Source of the DNA: Atlanticothrix silvestris CENA357
Lineage (GTDB): Bacteria; Cyanobacteriota; Cyanobacteriia; Cyanobacteriales; Nostocaceae
Assembly (NCBI RefSeq): GCF_016056295.1
Contig: NZ_JAECZB010000094.1
Span: forward strand, 52,780 to 116,779
DNA: 64,000 nt
Direction of reading: 5' to 3'
Shown here: positions 26,397-34,985 of the stretch, piece by piece
Numbering within the stretch: position 1 is the stretch's first letter
How the letters are laid out: each line of letters begins with the position of its first letter
Position numbers and translations under genes: made by a program
The notes under the pieces: model-generated
Database searches by the model: none
What the model was told of the DNA's origin: nothing
The model's input: the letters and a program-made list of their open reading frames with translations, nothing else

Positions 26397-27074
26397 TTAG
26401 ATTATACGCAAAATTTGATTACCATTTTTCTGAAATTCGTAAGCTACTTGTTTAATTTCTACTGAATATCCTCGTTTTTGTAGTTCATTCATCACTGGCT
26501 TTAGCCAAGGCGATGTTTCGCCGGATATATTTAATAGTGGAAAAATGCGTACTTCCTTGGCAACTCGGCACATTTCCAAGATTGATGCTAAATGAAATTC
26601 TTGTGAAAGATGATCAGAATAAGTAAATAATAAGTGGGAACACAAAGCTAAATCAAACTGATTTTTGGCAAACGGTAATACAGGTAATTCATATTGTACA
26701 TAGCGTTTTTCTATGATTCCTATAGAAAAATCTGCTAAAAAGTGACGCATTGCTGCCATGCGAATTACGCCCATTTGTTCCGGTGATTGGATAGTTTGCC
26801 AAATGTAATGTTCTTGATTGGCTTTAACACCTTGAATTACTGTTTCATAAGTATCTTGAATCCGTTTGTTAATTTCATTTGCTGTAAATTGATAAACCGG
26901 ATCACAAGAAATAACTTTGTATCCTTGAAGTGTCATTTCTGCATTAAAACTAGCAGGGCCACTAGCACAATCGAGTATATTTAATTTGAGTTCTTCAGGA
27001 GTTAAATCAAACATCTTCACGTATTCCTCCATCGAACGTCCCCAAGGAATAACGCTTTCAAGTTTAAAACCCAT
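26397..27074 (-). CDS. SAM-dependent methyltransferase-like protein
   Basis: A 225-residue protein with a Rossmann-type start: NILDCASGPASFNAEM is a variant of the glycine-rich SAM loop (D-x-A-x-G), followed by GYKVISCDPVYQF with the acidic ribose-binding Asp. Later NQFDLALCSHLLFTYSDHL fits motif IV and post-IV. The substrate is unknown. The first 10 residues look natural and the ATG is preceded by an AT-rich gap with dispersed cyanobacterial repeats. It is probably monocistronic. Confidence 0.75.
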   Translation of the reverse strand: MGFKLESVIPWGRSMEEYVKMFDLTPEELKLNILDCASGPASFNAEMTLQGYKVISCDPVYQFTANEINKRIQDTYETVIQGVKANQEHYIWQTIQSPEQMGVIRMAAMRHFLADFSIGIIEKRYVQYELPVLPFAKNQFDLALCSHLLFTYSDHLSQEFHLASILEMCRVAKEVRIFPLLNISGETSPWLKPVMNELQKRGYSVEIKQVAYEFQKNGNQILRII

Positions 27075-27165
27075 GCGGATAGACTCCTATAATTTTAACC
27101 TATCTTTAAAAGCTCGCGCAAAGGCGCAAAGACGCAAAGGAGAACGCTAAATCAAGTTCTACATT

Positions 27166-27705
27166 TCAGTGTTTAAATATTCGTACAAGAGGTCTATTGA
27201 CTAAATCAGGAACTGGTAATACTTCCTGTTCCTCTTTTAGAAGCTCCGGTTGCTGTTTTTGCGGATAGACTAAAACTGAGCGCTCTTCTGGATCAATTAG
27301 CTATCCGAGACTACTACCATATTTGAGACAGTGCAAACTATTTCCGGTGACTTTCGTTTGATTTTGATCTGGTGAAAGAATTTCTATTGTCCAGTCTGGA
27401 TAAGTCTGAAAAACGTTTGCTACATCTCCACGTTCGTCTAAAGGAATTCGAGCAAACACGGTTACATCTGGCACAATCGAATGTCTGCCAAATGTACACC
27501 GCAATTCTGGAAAAGCATGAGCAATTTTATTTGGCTTTGTCAAAGTATTAATGTTACTAACTAGCTTACCTTGAAGAATACTATGCTTTCCTTGCGGCAT
27601 TGGTTTTTGAATAATTTCTCCACTGATATATTCTAAGCTTGGCTTTGTTTCTGGTAGTTGTAAAAACTCCTCCAAAGTCAGGGATTTAGCTGGTGATTTT
27701 ATCAT
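27166..27705 (-). pseudogene. Uma2 family gene broken by one in-frame stop
   Basis: The frame from ATG 27705 encodes a Uma2/DUF820 protein (LTLEEFLQLPETKPSLEY, then IVPDVTVFARIP and WTIEILSPDQNQTKVTGN) but stops at TAG 27301-27303 after 134 residues, at the point KYGSSLG. Reading past the stop, the same frame continues LIDPEERSVLVYP for 44 codons to a TGA at 27166, which is the normal family C-terminus. In this family Trp is expected where the TAG lies (LGWLIDPEE), so TGG to TAG is the likely mutation. The truncated product would lack the last strand and helix. Confidence 0.8.
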
Positions 27706-27738
27706 CTATTGTTACCTCTCAAGTCTTCATTTAATTAA

Positions 27739-28470
27739 TTATCCTAAATAAGCTTTTTTGACTCGCTCATCACTAATTAATGCCGATGCTACGCCTGTTA
27801 AAGTTATAGAACCAGCTTCTAGGACATATCCGCGATCGGCAATTTGTAGAGCTAGATTCGCATTTTGTTCAACTAACAGAATAGTAACGCCAGTAGCACG
27901 CAGATTTTCAATAATCGAGAAAATTTCTAAAACGATCGCAGGTGCTAAACCCAAGCTAGGTTCATCTAAAAGCAATAGTTTTGGTCTACTCATTAAAGCA
28001 CGAGCGATCGCTAGCATTTGTTGTTCTCCACCACTAAGAGTTCCTGCTAGTTGATTACGTCGTTGTGCCAGGCGCGGAAATAGTTCAAACTGGTGCTGAA
28101 TATCTGCTTTTATTTCTGCTTTATTGGAACGAATATAAGCACCTAAAAGTAAGTTATCAAAAACTGTTTGCTTCGCTAACACTCTGCGTCCTTCTGGACA
28201 GTGAGCGATACCAATTTTTACTGTTTCATGGGTTGGGCGGCGAGTAATATTATGCCCATTATAAATAATTTCACCACTCTTAGGATTAACTATTTTAGAT
28301 ATAGCTCTTAGTGTGGTAGTTTTACCAGCACCATTTGCACCAATTAAAGTAACTACCTCACCTTTTTGAATCGTTAAATTAATTGTTTTGAGAGCTTGAA
28401 TACCGCTATAATTAACATTAAGGTCTTGAATTTCTAATATTGTAAATTTGGGTTTTTCATCAATATTCAT
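27739..28470 (-). CDS. Branched-chain amino acid-type ABC transporter ATPase (LivF/NatE-like)
   Basis: A 243-residue ATPase of the LivF class with Walker A GANGAGKTT, signature LSGGEQQML, Walker B LLLLDEPSLGL and ILLVEQNA. In cyanobacteria such proteins energise neutral or acidic amino acid importers (Nat systems). The partner subunits are not in this window; scattered nat genes are common in Nostoc relatives. The ATG is directly preceded by a GTAATTC heptamer run instead of a visible ribosome site. Confidence 0.88.
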   Translation of the reverse strand: MNIDEKPKFTILEIQDLNVNYSGIQALKTINLTIQKGEVVTLIGANGAGKTTTLRAISKIVNPKSGEIIYNGHNITRRPTHETVKIGIAHCPEGRRVLAKQTVFDNLLLGAYIRSNKAEIKADIQHQFELFPRLAQRRNQLAGTLSGGEQQMLAIARALMSRPKLLLLDEPSLGLAPAIVLEIFSIIENLRATGVTILLVEQNANLALQIADRGYVLEAGSITLTGVASALISDERVKKAYLG

Positions 28471-28473
28471 TTT

Positions 28474-28515
28474 GTAATTCGTAATTCGTAATTCGTAATT
28501 CGTAATTCGTAGTTG
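28474..28515. repeat. GTAATTC heptamer tandem repeat abutting a start codon
   Basis: Five perfect GTAATTC units followed by one degenerate unit begin 3 bases upstream of the LivF-like start codon at 28470. On the coding strand the leader reads GAATTAC repeats. Confidence 0.75.
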
Positions 28516-28569
28516 ATACCAATTCTGTATGAAGATGCGCCCAATTATCTCAGACTTAGATAAGAAATC

Positions 28570-28775
28570 AAAAACGAACCGCCCTACGGGTGACGCTCTC
28601 TACGAGACGCTAAAAGCGAACGCAAGCTCGCTACCGCTACACTAACAGCAGTCTCTCATGGGGAGCCACTGCGTTGGGGAGACAGCGCTGTGGGCGGCTT
28701 TGCCGACTTGAAGCGACTGTCGTCGGGTTCCCCGACTTGTAGCAAGTGGCGTGGAAACCCCCAAGACCGGACTGC
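28570..28775. repeat. Dispersed GC-rich cyanobacterial repeat element
   Basis: Within the 487-base gap between the LivF-like and U32 peptidase genes lies a GC-rich block unlike its AT-rich surroundings. It contains many short inverted pieces (for example GACGCTCTCTACGAGACGC and CGACTTG repeated) and no ORF. The wording is typical of high-copy non-coding repeats in Nostoc genomes. The rest of the gap shows nothing else. Confidence 0.5.
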
Positions 28776-28957
28776 TTTACCAAGTACGCCAAGATTAAGA
28801 GTTTAAGAAAGTTTGGCGCAGCTTCACAAATAAACGGTATGAAACAGAATTAATTACACAACTCGTTTTTCTGCTCCTTGACATAGATCAATATACAGTT
28901 TTTAGCGCAGTGCAATCACTTAAACTTGAAATCAACACTGCTTTTTAGAGATAGTAA

Positions 28958-31519
28958 TTATGACCGGATTGCAGACACTTCCATAGGGCCACGAGTCACC
29001 CCTAATTGATTTTGCAGTTTCAACTCTCGCCAGAGTTGGGAACCTGTAATTTCACCTTGTAGCAGTTGACGGTAGAAATGTATTGTTTTGCTCACTTGCT
29101 CTGGTGTTTCATTCACAAATTCGATGCGGAAGTGACGCAATCCTAGTTCTATCAAACGCTGTACGTACTCGGCTCCAGTTTGGGCAGTACCGTTAAATAC
29201 AGTATTACGACAACCGACATCTGCTTTGAGGGCGTGTTCACTACCCACGCGGTCTTTCAACTTCACTTCATGTTTGTCACAGGGTCGTCCACAGTTAGTG
29301 TAGTCTGTCCCCTCAGAGAGGAAAGCACAAAAAACACAATGCTCCATGTGAAACATTGGTATATGTTGGTGGATTGTCGCTTCAAACCACTGGGGAGGAC
29401 AACTGGTAAGCAAGTCTTCAAGTTGGATGATGTTCAAGTCGTAGGATGCTGTTAACCGTTCCAAACCGAAGTGTTGGTGAAAGTAATCTGCTGTTAAGGG
29501 GTTGGTAACGTTGAGTGAAAAATCCCCAATACAACGGTCTGCCCTAAAAAATTGTAGTTGATCATAATTCCGTACCAGATAGCCATCTGCCTCACAAGCG
29601 CGTACTTGTTGCAAAATCCAGTTTTCCCCAGGTTTGGTAATGCGGGGTGGTGCAACCCAAATGGTGGAGTTTTGATTTCGTTGACGTACTACCTGCACTG
29701 CTTCTTTGTAAGCGCGGGGGTCTTCAAATTCACAATAAAGTGTTTCAATACCAGCTTTAAGGGCAGCTTGGAGTTGCTTGAGGTTTCGTACCAGAACTAT
29801 AAGTGAAGGGGATAGGGTAGATGATGGAGATGAAGAGGGAAGTAAATCTTGAAAAGAAACATCAGAATGCAATTGCCAGCGTTTGGGTTGAATCCGCAAC
29901 TCCTCTAACTGCATGACTATTTCCCGCCGCATTCGGTTCAACTCACTTACAGGCAACATCGCAGCACCAATCAGGTGGTTTGTTAGGGAACCTAAACAAA
30001 ACGGAGTATTACCAAGACGACCTAACTGTGATTGTAAACGTTCGGTGGTTAGGGGTTTGGTGTGTGCTTCTACCAAAAAAATAGCAGATTCTATCTGGAC
30101 AATATTACCAAGCTCATCGCGGGCGATCGCAATTAATGGCTGACCAACTTCCCCGTGAACTTCTAAATGAATAGGACGTTGAAATTGGGGGTTCTCGCCG
30201 ACAAAACTCTGACGCAGTTGTTTATCGAGTTCTGGGTCGCTGGTTTTCCAAACCTTATCGCCTACATGTACCCGACGAAAGTTTAGGTCGCCCCGGCCAA
30301 AATTTAGTACAGTTTCCTTACCTTTCTGTACCACCCCATAAATTCGACCGCCTTCTTCCTTACCCTCTGGATGACCACAGTCAAACACAATTCCGTCTCC
30401 TGGTTTGACTGGCGCTTCTAATTTGAGTGTCACCTCCTCGTTGCGAATACGAGTGACTTCACCCAGATAAACCCCGCGCTTTTTACCAAAGCGGGCGTGA
30501 ACTAGTTCCTGATTATTAATTCCGTCAAACCAACCTGTGTAGAGTCCGCGAGAGAATGCCATCTCTAGGTTGTAGCGTTCTGGATCTGTTTGACCTCTCC
30601 CCGAAACAGCTTTTATTCCCCCTTCTCTTGTAGGGAAGGGGGTTAGGGGGTTAGGTCTTTCTAATTCCTCCATCACCCGATCCAAAGCTTGTCGATAAAC
30701 ACGGGTGACATTGGCAACATATTCTGGAGTTTTCAAACGACCTTCAATTTTAAGAGAAGTTACTCCTGACTTGACCAAATCTGGCAGTACTTCTAAACCT
30801 GCTAAGTCTTGAGGACTAAGTAAGTATTTGCGTTCCCCTAAATCCACAACTTCTCCATCAGCAATTAAATCATAGGGCATCCGGCAAGCTTGGGCACATT
30901 CGCCTCGATTCGCCGAACGTCCGCCTAAAGCTTCACTTGTCAAACACTGACCGGAATACGCTACGCACAAGGCACCGTGAACAAAAACCTCTAAGGGTAG
31001 CAAAGTATTCTGTTGGGCAATCTGCTGGTGAATTTTATTAATTTCCTGAAGAGAACATTCACGGGCAAGTACTACCAACTGACAGCCTAGAGACTTAGCA
31101 AATTCCACCCCAGCCGCACTGGTGATGGTCATCTGGGTTGAAGCATGAATCGGGAAATCGGGCGACAAGTGACGTATAAGACGACATATACCTACATCCT
31201 GAACAATCACCGCATCCACACCCGCTGCAATAATTGTGCGGAGATATCGCTGTGCCTCTGGTAATTCTTTTGGGAAAATTAATGTATTGACAGTGACATA
31301 GCCTTTTACGCCCCGATGATGCAGAAATTGCATCAATTGAGGTAAATCCGACTCAGTAAAATTTTGCGCCCGCATTCTGGCGTTGAACCTATCCAAACCA
31401 AAGTAAATCGCATCTGCCCCATTTTCTACAGCGGCTTTGGCACATTCCCAATTACCTGCTGGTGCAAGGAGTTCAGGACGTTGAAGGGAGGGTTGGGAAG
31501 GGGAGCGATCGCTTTTCAT
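28958..31519 (-). CDS. U32 family peptidase / RlhA-like protein with C-terminal DUF3656 region
   Basis: An 853-residue protein. The U32 core (about residues 15-290) begins ELLAPAGNWECAKAAVENGADAIYFG and holds the family signature FVHGALCVAYSGQCLTSE with cysteines CAQACRMPYDL. The second half fits the long two-part U32 proteins (RlhA-type 23S rRNA C2501 hydroxylation, or collagenase-like peptidases), including GTDYTNCGRPCDKHEVKL cysteines. Around residues 286-308 a segment NPLTPFPTREGG is coded by a dispersed repeat and is probably a later insertion. The function is inferred. Confidence 0.85.
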   Translation of the reverse strand: MKSDRSPSQPSLQRPELLAPAGNWECAKAAVENGADAIYFGLDRFNARMRAQNFTESDLPQLMQFLHHRGVKGYVTVNTLIFPKELPEAQRYLRTIIAAGVDAVIVQDVGICRLIRHLSPDFPIHASTQMTITSAAGVEFAKSLGCQLVVLARECSLQEINKIHQQIAQQNTLLPLEVFVHGALCVAYSGQCLTSEALGGRSANRGECAQACRMPYDLIADGEVVDLGERKYLLSPQDLAGLEVLPDLVKSGVTSLKIEGRLKTPEYVANVTRVYRQALDRVMEELERPNPLTPFPTREGGIKAVSGRGQTDPERYNLEMAFSRGLYTGWFDGINNQELVHARFGKKRGVYLGEVTRIRNEEVTLKLEAPVKPGDGIVFDCGHPEGKEEGGRIYGVVQKGKETVLNFGRGDLNFRRVHVGDKVWKTSDPELDKQLRQSFVGENPQFQRPIHLEVHGEVGQPLIAIARDELGNIVQIESAIFLVEAHTKPLTTERLQSQLGRLGNTPFCLGSLTNHLIGAAMLPVSELNRMRREIVMQLEELRIQPKRWQLHSDVSFQDLLPSSSPSSTLSPSLIVLVRNLKQLQAALKAGIETLYCEFEDPRAYKEAVQVVRQRNQNSTIWVAPPRITKPGENWILQQVRACEADGYLVRNYDQLQFFRADRCIGDFSLNVTNPLTADYFHQHFGLERLTASYDLNIIQLEDLLTSCPPQWFEATIHQHIPMFHMEHCVFCAFLSEGTDYTNCGRPCDKHEVKLKDRVGSEHALKADVGCRNTVFNGTAQTGAEYVQRLIELGLRHFRIEFVNETPEQVSKTIHFYRQLLQGEITGSQLWRELKLQNQLGVTRGPMEVSAIRS
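30597..30660. repeat. Intragenic dispersed repeat (NPLTPFPTREGG-coding)
   Basis: A palindromic block (CCCCCTTCTCTTGTAGGGAA and its continuation AGGGGGTTAGGGGG) sits in frame in the U32 gene. The same nucleotide wording is common in Nostocales intergenic DNA. It adds about 20 residues between two conserved parts of the protein. Confidence 0.6.
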
Positions 31520-31612
31520 CAGGCTTAGGGAATGTTAACTAGCACCGTAATGATTTTATCTAAGTTATTGGGGGATGGTGGGGCGATCGCTAAACATAAA
31601 GGCAAAGCTAGT

Positions 31613-31735
31613 TTACTTCCATTCCTGTTGTGCCCAAGCTATCAATTTTTCTTCACGCTCATGCAAAGATTCAATATTCCAGTCATCTTTTGCAATTACC
31701 TCATCAATAATTTTTATATTTACTATTTTTTGCTA
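31613..31735 (-). pseudogene. Possible C-terminal remnant of an HNH (DUF1524-like) gene
   Basis: A 40-codon minus-strand frame without a start ends at TAA 31613-31615. It reads AKDDWNIESLHEREEKLIAW AQQEWK, which resembles the C-terminal helix of DUF262/DUF1524 HNH nuclease proteins (WNIESI..RE..L..WA...W). A TAG stands directly upstream, so only a fragment remains. The assignment is from pattern memory and is tentative. Confidence 0.35.
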
Positions 31736-31741
31736 AATTAA

Positions 31742-32308
31742 TGTTAATTTTGGGTTTTTGATAATAAAAACTGATGCCTATATTATTGAACTATGCTTAA
31801 TAGCAATCTTAAAAAGATTTTCAAAAGCTAAGAAAATAATTGTATTAAAATATCTTAACAAAGATGATAGTATTAATTGGCTTCAGGAATTATCCGGATA
31901 TCAAAAAACATGAGCGTATTGAGAAGTAAATTAACAGTGCAATGTCTGGCTACAAGCGGCTCTGCCACTCAGTTAAAAGCCAATCATTGGACTTCTCTTT
32001 GCACCTACGCACTGATTAACCATAAGGAAATATGTTAGTTTTTATTTGAAATCCAATTTTTTTTTGTATCTTTTAAGACAGCTATAACTCTTTAACTACT
32101 GTTACTAGCTTTACTTGCATCTGTTGATACAAATAGTTAAGACAAGATACTTGCCATAGTTTTAGATTAGGGTTTGTTTATACTTTTTTATTTGCTACTT
32201 AAGGCTTTGAAGTTTGTAGCAAACTGCAAATTGTAACTTCGTTTGTCTCAAATGTAGCACTAAGTATTGACAATCCATTAATAATCGAATAACAAGGTGG
32301 CAGCATCA
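31742..32308. other. Intergenic region without recognised gene
   Basis: About 570 AT-rich bases with short homopolymer runs. No ORF with a protein-like composition, tRNA or tandem repeat was seen. It probably contains the promoter of the 78-residue gene at 32387, but I cannot place it. Confidence 0.4.
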
Positions 32309-32317
32309 TAAAAAAAA

Positions 32318-32355
32318 GGCGTTAGTACATCCCCGCCAAGAGACTAAGTAACGCC
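32318..32355 (+). promoter_or_regulatory. Hairpin in the leader of the 78-residue gene
   Basis: GGCGTTAGT at 32318 pairs with ACT-AAG-TAACGCC ending at 32355 (7-bp outer stem, 3-base bulge, 3 inner pairs), preceded by eight A. It lies 31 bases upstream of the ATG at 32387. It could be a terminator of upstream transcription or a regulatory or stabilising leader. Confidence 0.4.
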
Positions 32356-32386
32356 CTTCGAAAAAGTTAATACGGATAACATAATC

Positions 32387-32623
32387 ATGCCACAAAATAC
32401 TGATTACCAAGCTGCTAATTCCGAAACTCAAGCCGTCGCTTACAAAGAGCGTCTTAATTCTTGGGCGATCGCTCGTTTACTTCCTGATGCACAACGCGAA
32501 ATCGTTGCTCGTTTCCGTAGCCGTTCCGATGCAGATGGTTACATGCAGCACCTTATGCAAATGAAGCCTAATGCTTCTTTCATGGTTGTTTTTGATTGTA
32601 AACGCGAAGAAGTTGCAATTTAG
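32387..32623 (+). CDS. Small conserved protein of unknown function
   Basis: A 78-residue soluble protein starting MPQNTDYQAANSETQAV, with LNSWAIARLLPDAQREIVARFRSRSDADGYMQHLMQMKPNASF, which predicts helix, then beta-alpha-beta, and a final strand MVVFDCKR. The balanced composition and clean ATG support a real gene. I do not know its family. A structured leader precedes it and a 221-base gap follows with no visible feature. Confidence 0.7.
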   Translation: MPQNTDYQAANSETQAVAYKERLNSWAIARLLPDAQREIVARFRSRSDADGYMQHLMQMKPNASFMVVFDCKREEVAI

Positions 32624-32844
32624 AATACCAAAAGAACCATTAATTTAGGCATTTGTAGCTTCTACAGTGTGTGAAAAAATTAATCTTAGTTGCTGAGATT
32701 TACTGCCTAGAAGCTATCAATTTAATCTTCAACTACCTGATTAATCCCTGCGCCGCCTCTTTGCGGTGTGGGGATTTTGGTAAATTAAGCTAAAAGTAGC
32801 GATCGCATTATTCAATCAAAAAGAAAATTCCGCCTCACAATAAG

Positions 32845-34908
32845 TTATCCCAAACCGAATAATTTGGCGATCGCAGGCAATAATTTGTTAGCCGATTCAA
32901 CTAATGAAGCAACAGCAGGTAAGCCTGTAAATAGCCCTTTCAACATGGTTATTGCTGTTTTTGCAGTCTTTTGCTTGGTTGATTCTTGAGGATCTTGACC
33001 TGCTTGCGCTAAAGCTTTCACCTGTTCTAATGCTTCAGCTTTCTCTTCTTCTGGCAAATATGAAGACTGTGTGATTTCTTGCTGCAACTGCGATAACAAT
33101 TCTTTAATTCCTGGTTTATCTGGTTCTGGTGCATCAGGTAATTGATTGAGGGCAATACTCACATTACCGCTGATGGTTCCCAGATTAGCAACAGAACTAT
33201 TCCCAGCGATACCGCTGACATTACTGCTACCTTGAATATTGATGCCGCTGATATCAGACACGTTAGTATCTCCTTGTGTATAAAATTTTGGCTGCTGGAG
33301 TGCAGTTGTAATCATATTTTCTAAATTACGAATGCGATCGCTTCTTTCTACAAGCAATAATTGCTGTCTCTGCGATAAAACTTTGAGTTGATTATAATCA
33401 TCAAAATATTCTGCACTCAGTTGAGATTTATCACTACCTACGGCAGTTTTGGCTCTGATTAAGATTTTATCTTCGCCGCGTTTCTCCATTGCCACGATTT
33501 CTAACTGAGCTTCGGGATGTTTTTCGGCAAGGTTTTTGAAAGCGATCGCAACAGCGCGGGGGTCAACGCCTTGATTGTGGTAAAGGTCGAGGGTGTCAAA
33601 AATTGGCTGGATAAACTCGGCAAAATCGCCGTCTGCAAATACCTCTTGTTTATTATCAGGTTTGCGGAGGGGGTCGGGGTCTTCTTTGGTGGGTAAGCGC
33701 ATGAAGACATACTCACACCTCACCCCATGCAATTTAGTTTCACTGGTAATGCCCCAATCTTCAATGAATGCACCTGTGAGGGTTGCGCCTGTCAAATCAG
33801 TTGCGTCTAGTTGGGTTTGTTTGAGTTTGGCTCTGGATAAATCGGCATCTTGCAAATTTGCTTCACTGAGGTCAGCACCAATAAAGCTGGCATCTGCTAG
33901 GTTAGCTTTTTGTAAGTTGATACCCCGCAGGTTTTCACGGTCAAAGTTTTTGTTCTGTCCCTGTCCTGTAACTAGTAATTGACGTACTTGTGAGTTCTTA
34001 AGATAAGTCAAACCAGGACGAACACGGTCAAGCATTTTGGCTTGATGCCAACAGCTACATATAAGGATAGTGTTTCGGAAATCTGTACTTTTGAGTGTAG
34101 CTTGGGTGAAATTAGCATTGGTTAAATCAGCGCCACGAAAACTTGTACCTCCTGTTGCAGCAAAAGCGATCACGATATTACGAACCAAGGAGTGTTTTTG
34201 ATCTCCTTTCATAGCTCGCCAGCTGATGTAGGTACTAAATAACATTCCAGCTATGGCTCCAGCTACGGCAAAGGCTGCAGCTATGGCTATGGTAAAAGCT
34301 CCAGCTACGGTAAAAGCAAAGACGAAAGCTATGGCTCCAGAGACAGCTACAGTTCTAGTTCCAGCGACAGCTACGGCTCCAGCGACAGCTACGGCTCCGA
34401 CTCCAGCTACGGCTACGGTTATAGCAAAGGCGAAAGCTACGGCTCCGGCAAAGGCAAAGGCTCCGGCAAAGGCAAAGGTTCGAGTAAAGACAAAAGCTCC
34501 AGCGAAGGGTAAAGCTACAGCTCCGGCTCCAGTAAAGGCTACAAATCCTAAACCAGCTATTATTCCTTGACGAATTGTGATAAAGAAAAAAGCAATCAAT
34601 ATGATTAAAGCAACCCAGCCTACAATCTTGTTCTCACTGGATAAGCTAAATATCAGCGACACGACGTAACCATTGAAAGCCCAGAGAAATCCTGACAGTC
34701 CCGACAATAAGAGTATGACAAGAACTAAACCAATTACCCAACGGCGTTGTAGTCCAGCTTTGGCATAACTGAAGTTTGCGTCTGTCAGGTTCACACCGCT
34801 AAAGTTTGCCCCTCGGATGTCGGCATAGCTAAAGTTTGCACCCGCAAGGTCTTTTCTACCTTTGAAGTTGCGTCCTCGCAGATTTTGACCGGAGAAGTCT
34901 AAAGGCAT
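32845..34908 (-). CDS. Membrane pentapeptide-repeat protein with Ala/Val/Phe-rich low-complexity region
   Basis: Pentapeptide repeats occur at the N-terminus (ANFSYADIRGANFSGVNL) and again in mid-protein (GADLTNANFTQATL; ANLADASFIGADLSEANLQDADL). Between them lie two or more membrane helices and about 95 residues of alternating small hydrophobics coded by hexamer-periodic DNA. The C-terminal third is soluble: a domain with AIAFKNLAEKHPEAQLEIVAM, a Gly/Ser/Asn repeat (INIQGSSNVSGIAGNSS), then charged helices and a hydrophobic final helix. The start is ATG 34908 by preference; TTG 34932 is possible. The function is unknown; the C-terminal part resembles accessory domains of cyanobacterial signalling proteins only vaguely. 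Confidence 0.78.
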   Translation of the reverse strand: MPLDFSGQNLRGRNFKGRKDLAGANFSYADIRGANFSGVNLTDANFSYAKAGLQRRWVIGLVLVILLLSGLSGFLWAFNGYVVSLIFSLSSENKIVGWVALIILIAFFFITIRQGIIAGLGFVAFTGAGAVALPFAGAFVFTRTFAFAGAFAFAGAVAFAFAITVAVAGVGAVAVAGAVAVAGTRTVAVSGAIAFVFAFTVAGAFTIAIAAAFAVAGAIAGMLFSTYISWRAMKGDQKHSLVRNIVIAFAATGGTSFRGADLTNANFTQATLKSTDFRNTILICSCWHQAKMLDRVRPGLTYLKNSQVRQLLVTGQGQNKNFDRENLRGINLQKANLADASFIGADLSEANLQDADLSRAKLKQTQLDATDLTGATLTGAFIEDWGITSETKLHGVRCEYVFMRLPTKEDPDPLRKPDNKQEVFADGDFAEFIQPIFDTLDLYHNQGVDPRAVAIAFKNLAEKHPEAQLEIVAMEKRGEDKILIRAKTAVGSDKSQLSAEYFDDYNQLKVLSQRQQLLLVERSDRIRNLENMITTALQQPKFYTQGDTNVSDISGINIQGSSNVSGIAGNSSVANLGTISGNVSIALNQLPDAPEPDKPGIKELLSQLQQEITQSSYLPEEEKAEALEQVKALAQAGQDPQESTKQKTAKTAITMLKGLFTGLPAVASLVESANKLLPAIAKLFGLG
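34250..34530. repeat. Hexamer-periodic low-complexity DNA within the pentapeptide gene
   Basis: The DNA has a clear 6-base rhythm (GGCAAA, GGCTCC, GCTACG and variants) over about 280 bases. On the minus strand it codes alternating Ala/Gly with Val/Phe. On the plus strand it leaves a 105-codon frame that I treat as a by-product. Confidence 0.75.
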
Positions 34909-34985
34909 GTGTAATTTTACAGGGTTGAGCAAATTCTACTACACGCTTAAGCCTGTAAATTCAGAAACGGTAAAATATACTTGCT

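Noticed and set aside
34253..34570. Plus-strand 105-codon frame rich in Ala, Lys and Thr
   Set aside because: It lies antisense to the hydrophobic tract of the pentapeptide gene. Its composition follows from the hexamer-periodic DNA and it has no protein-like features.
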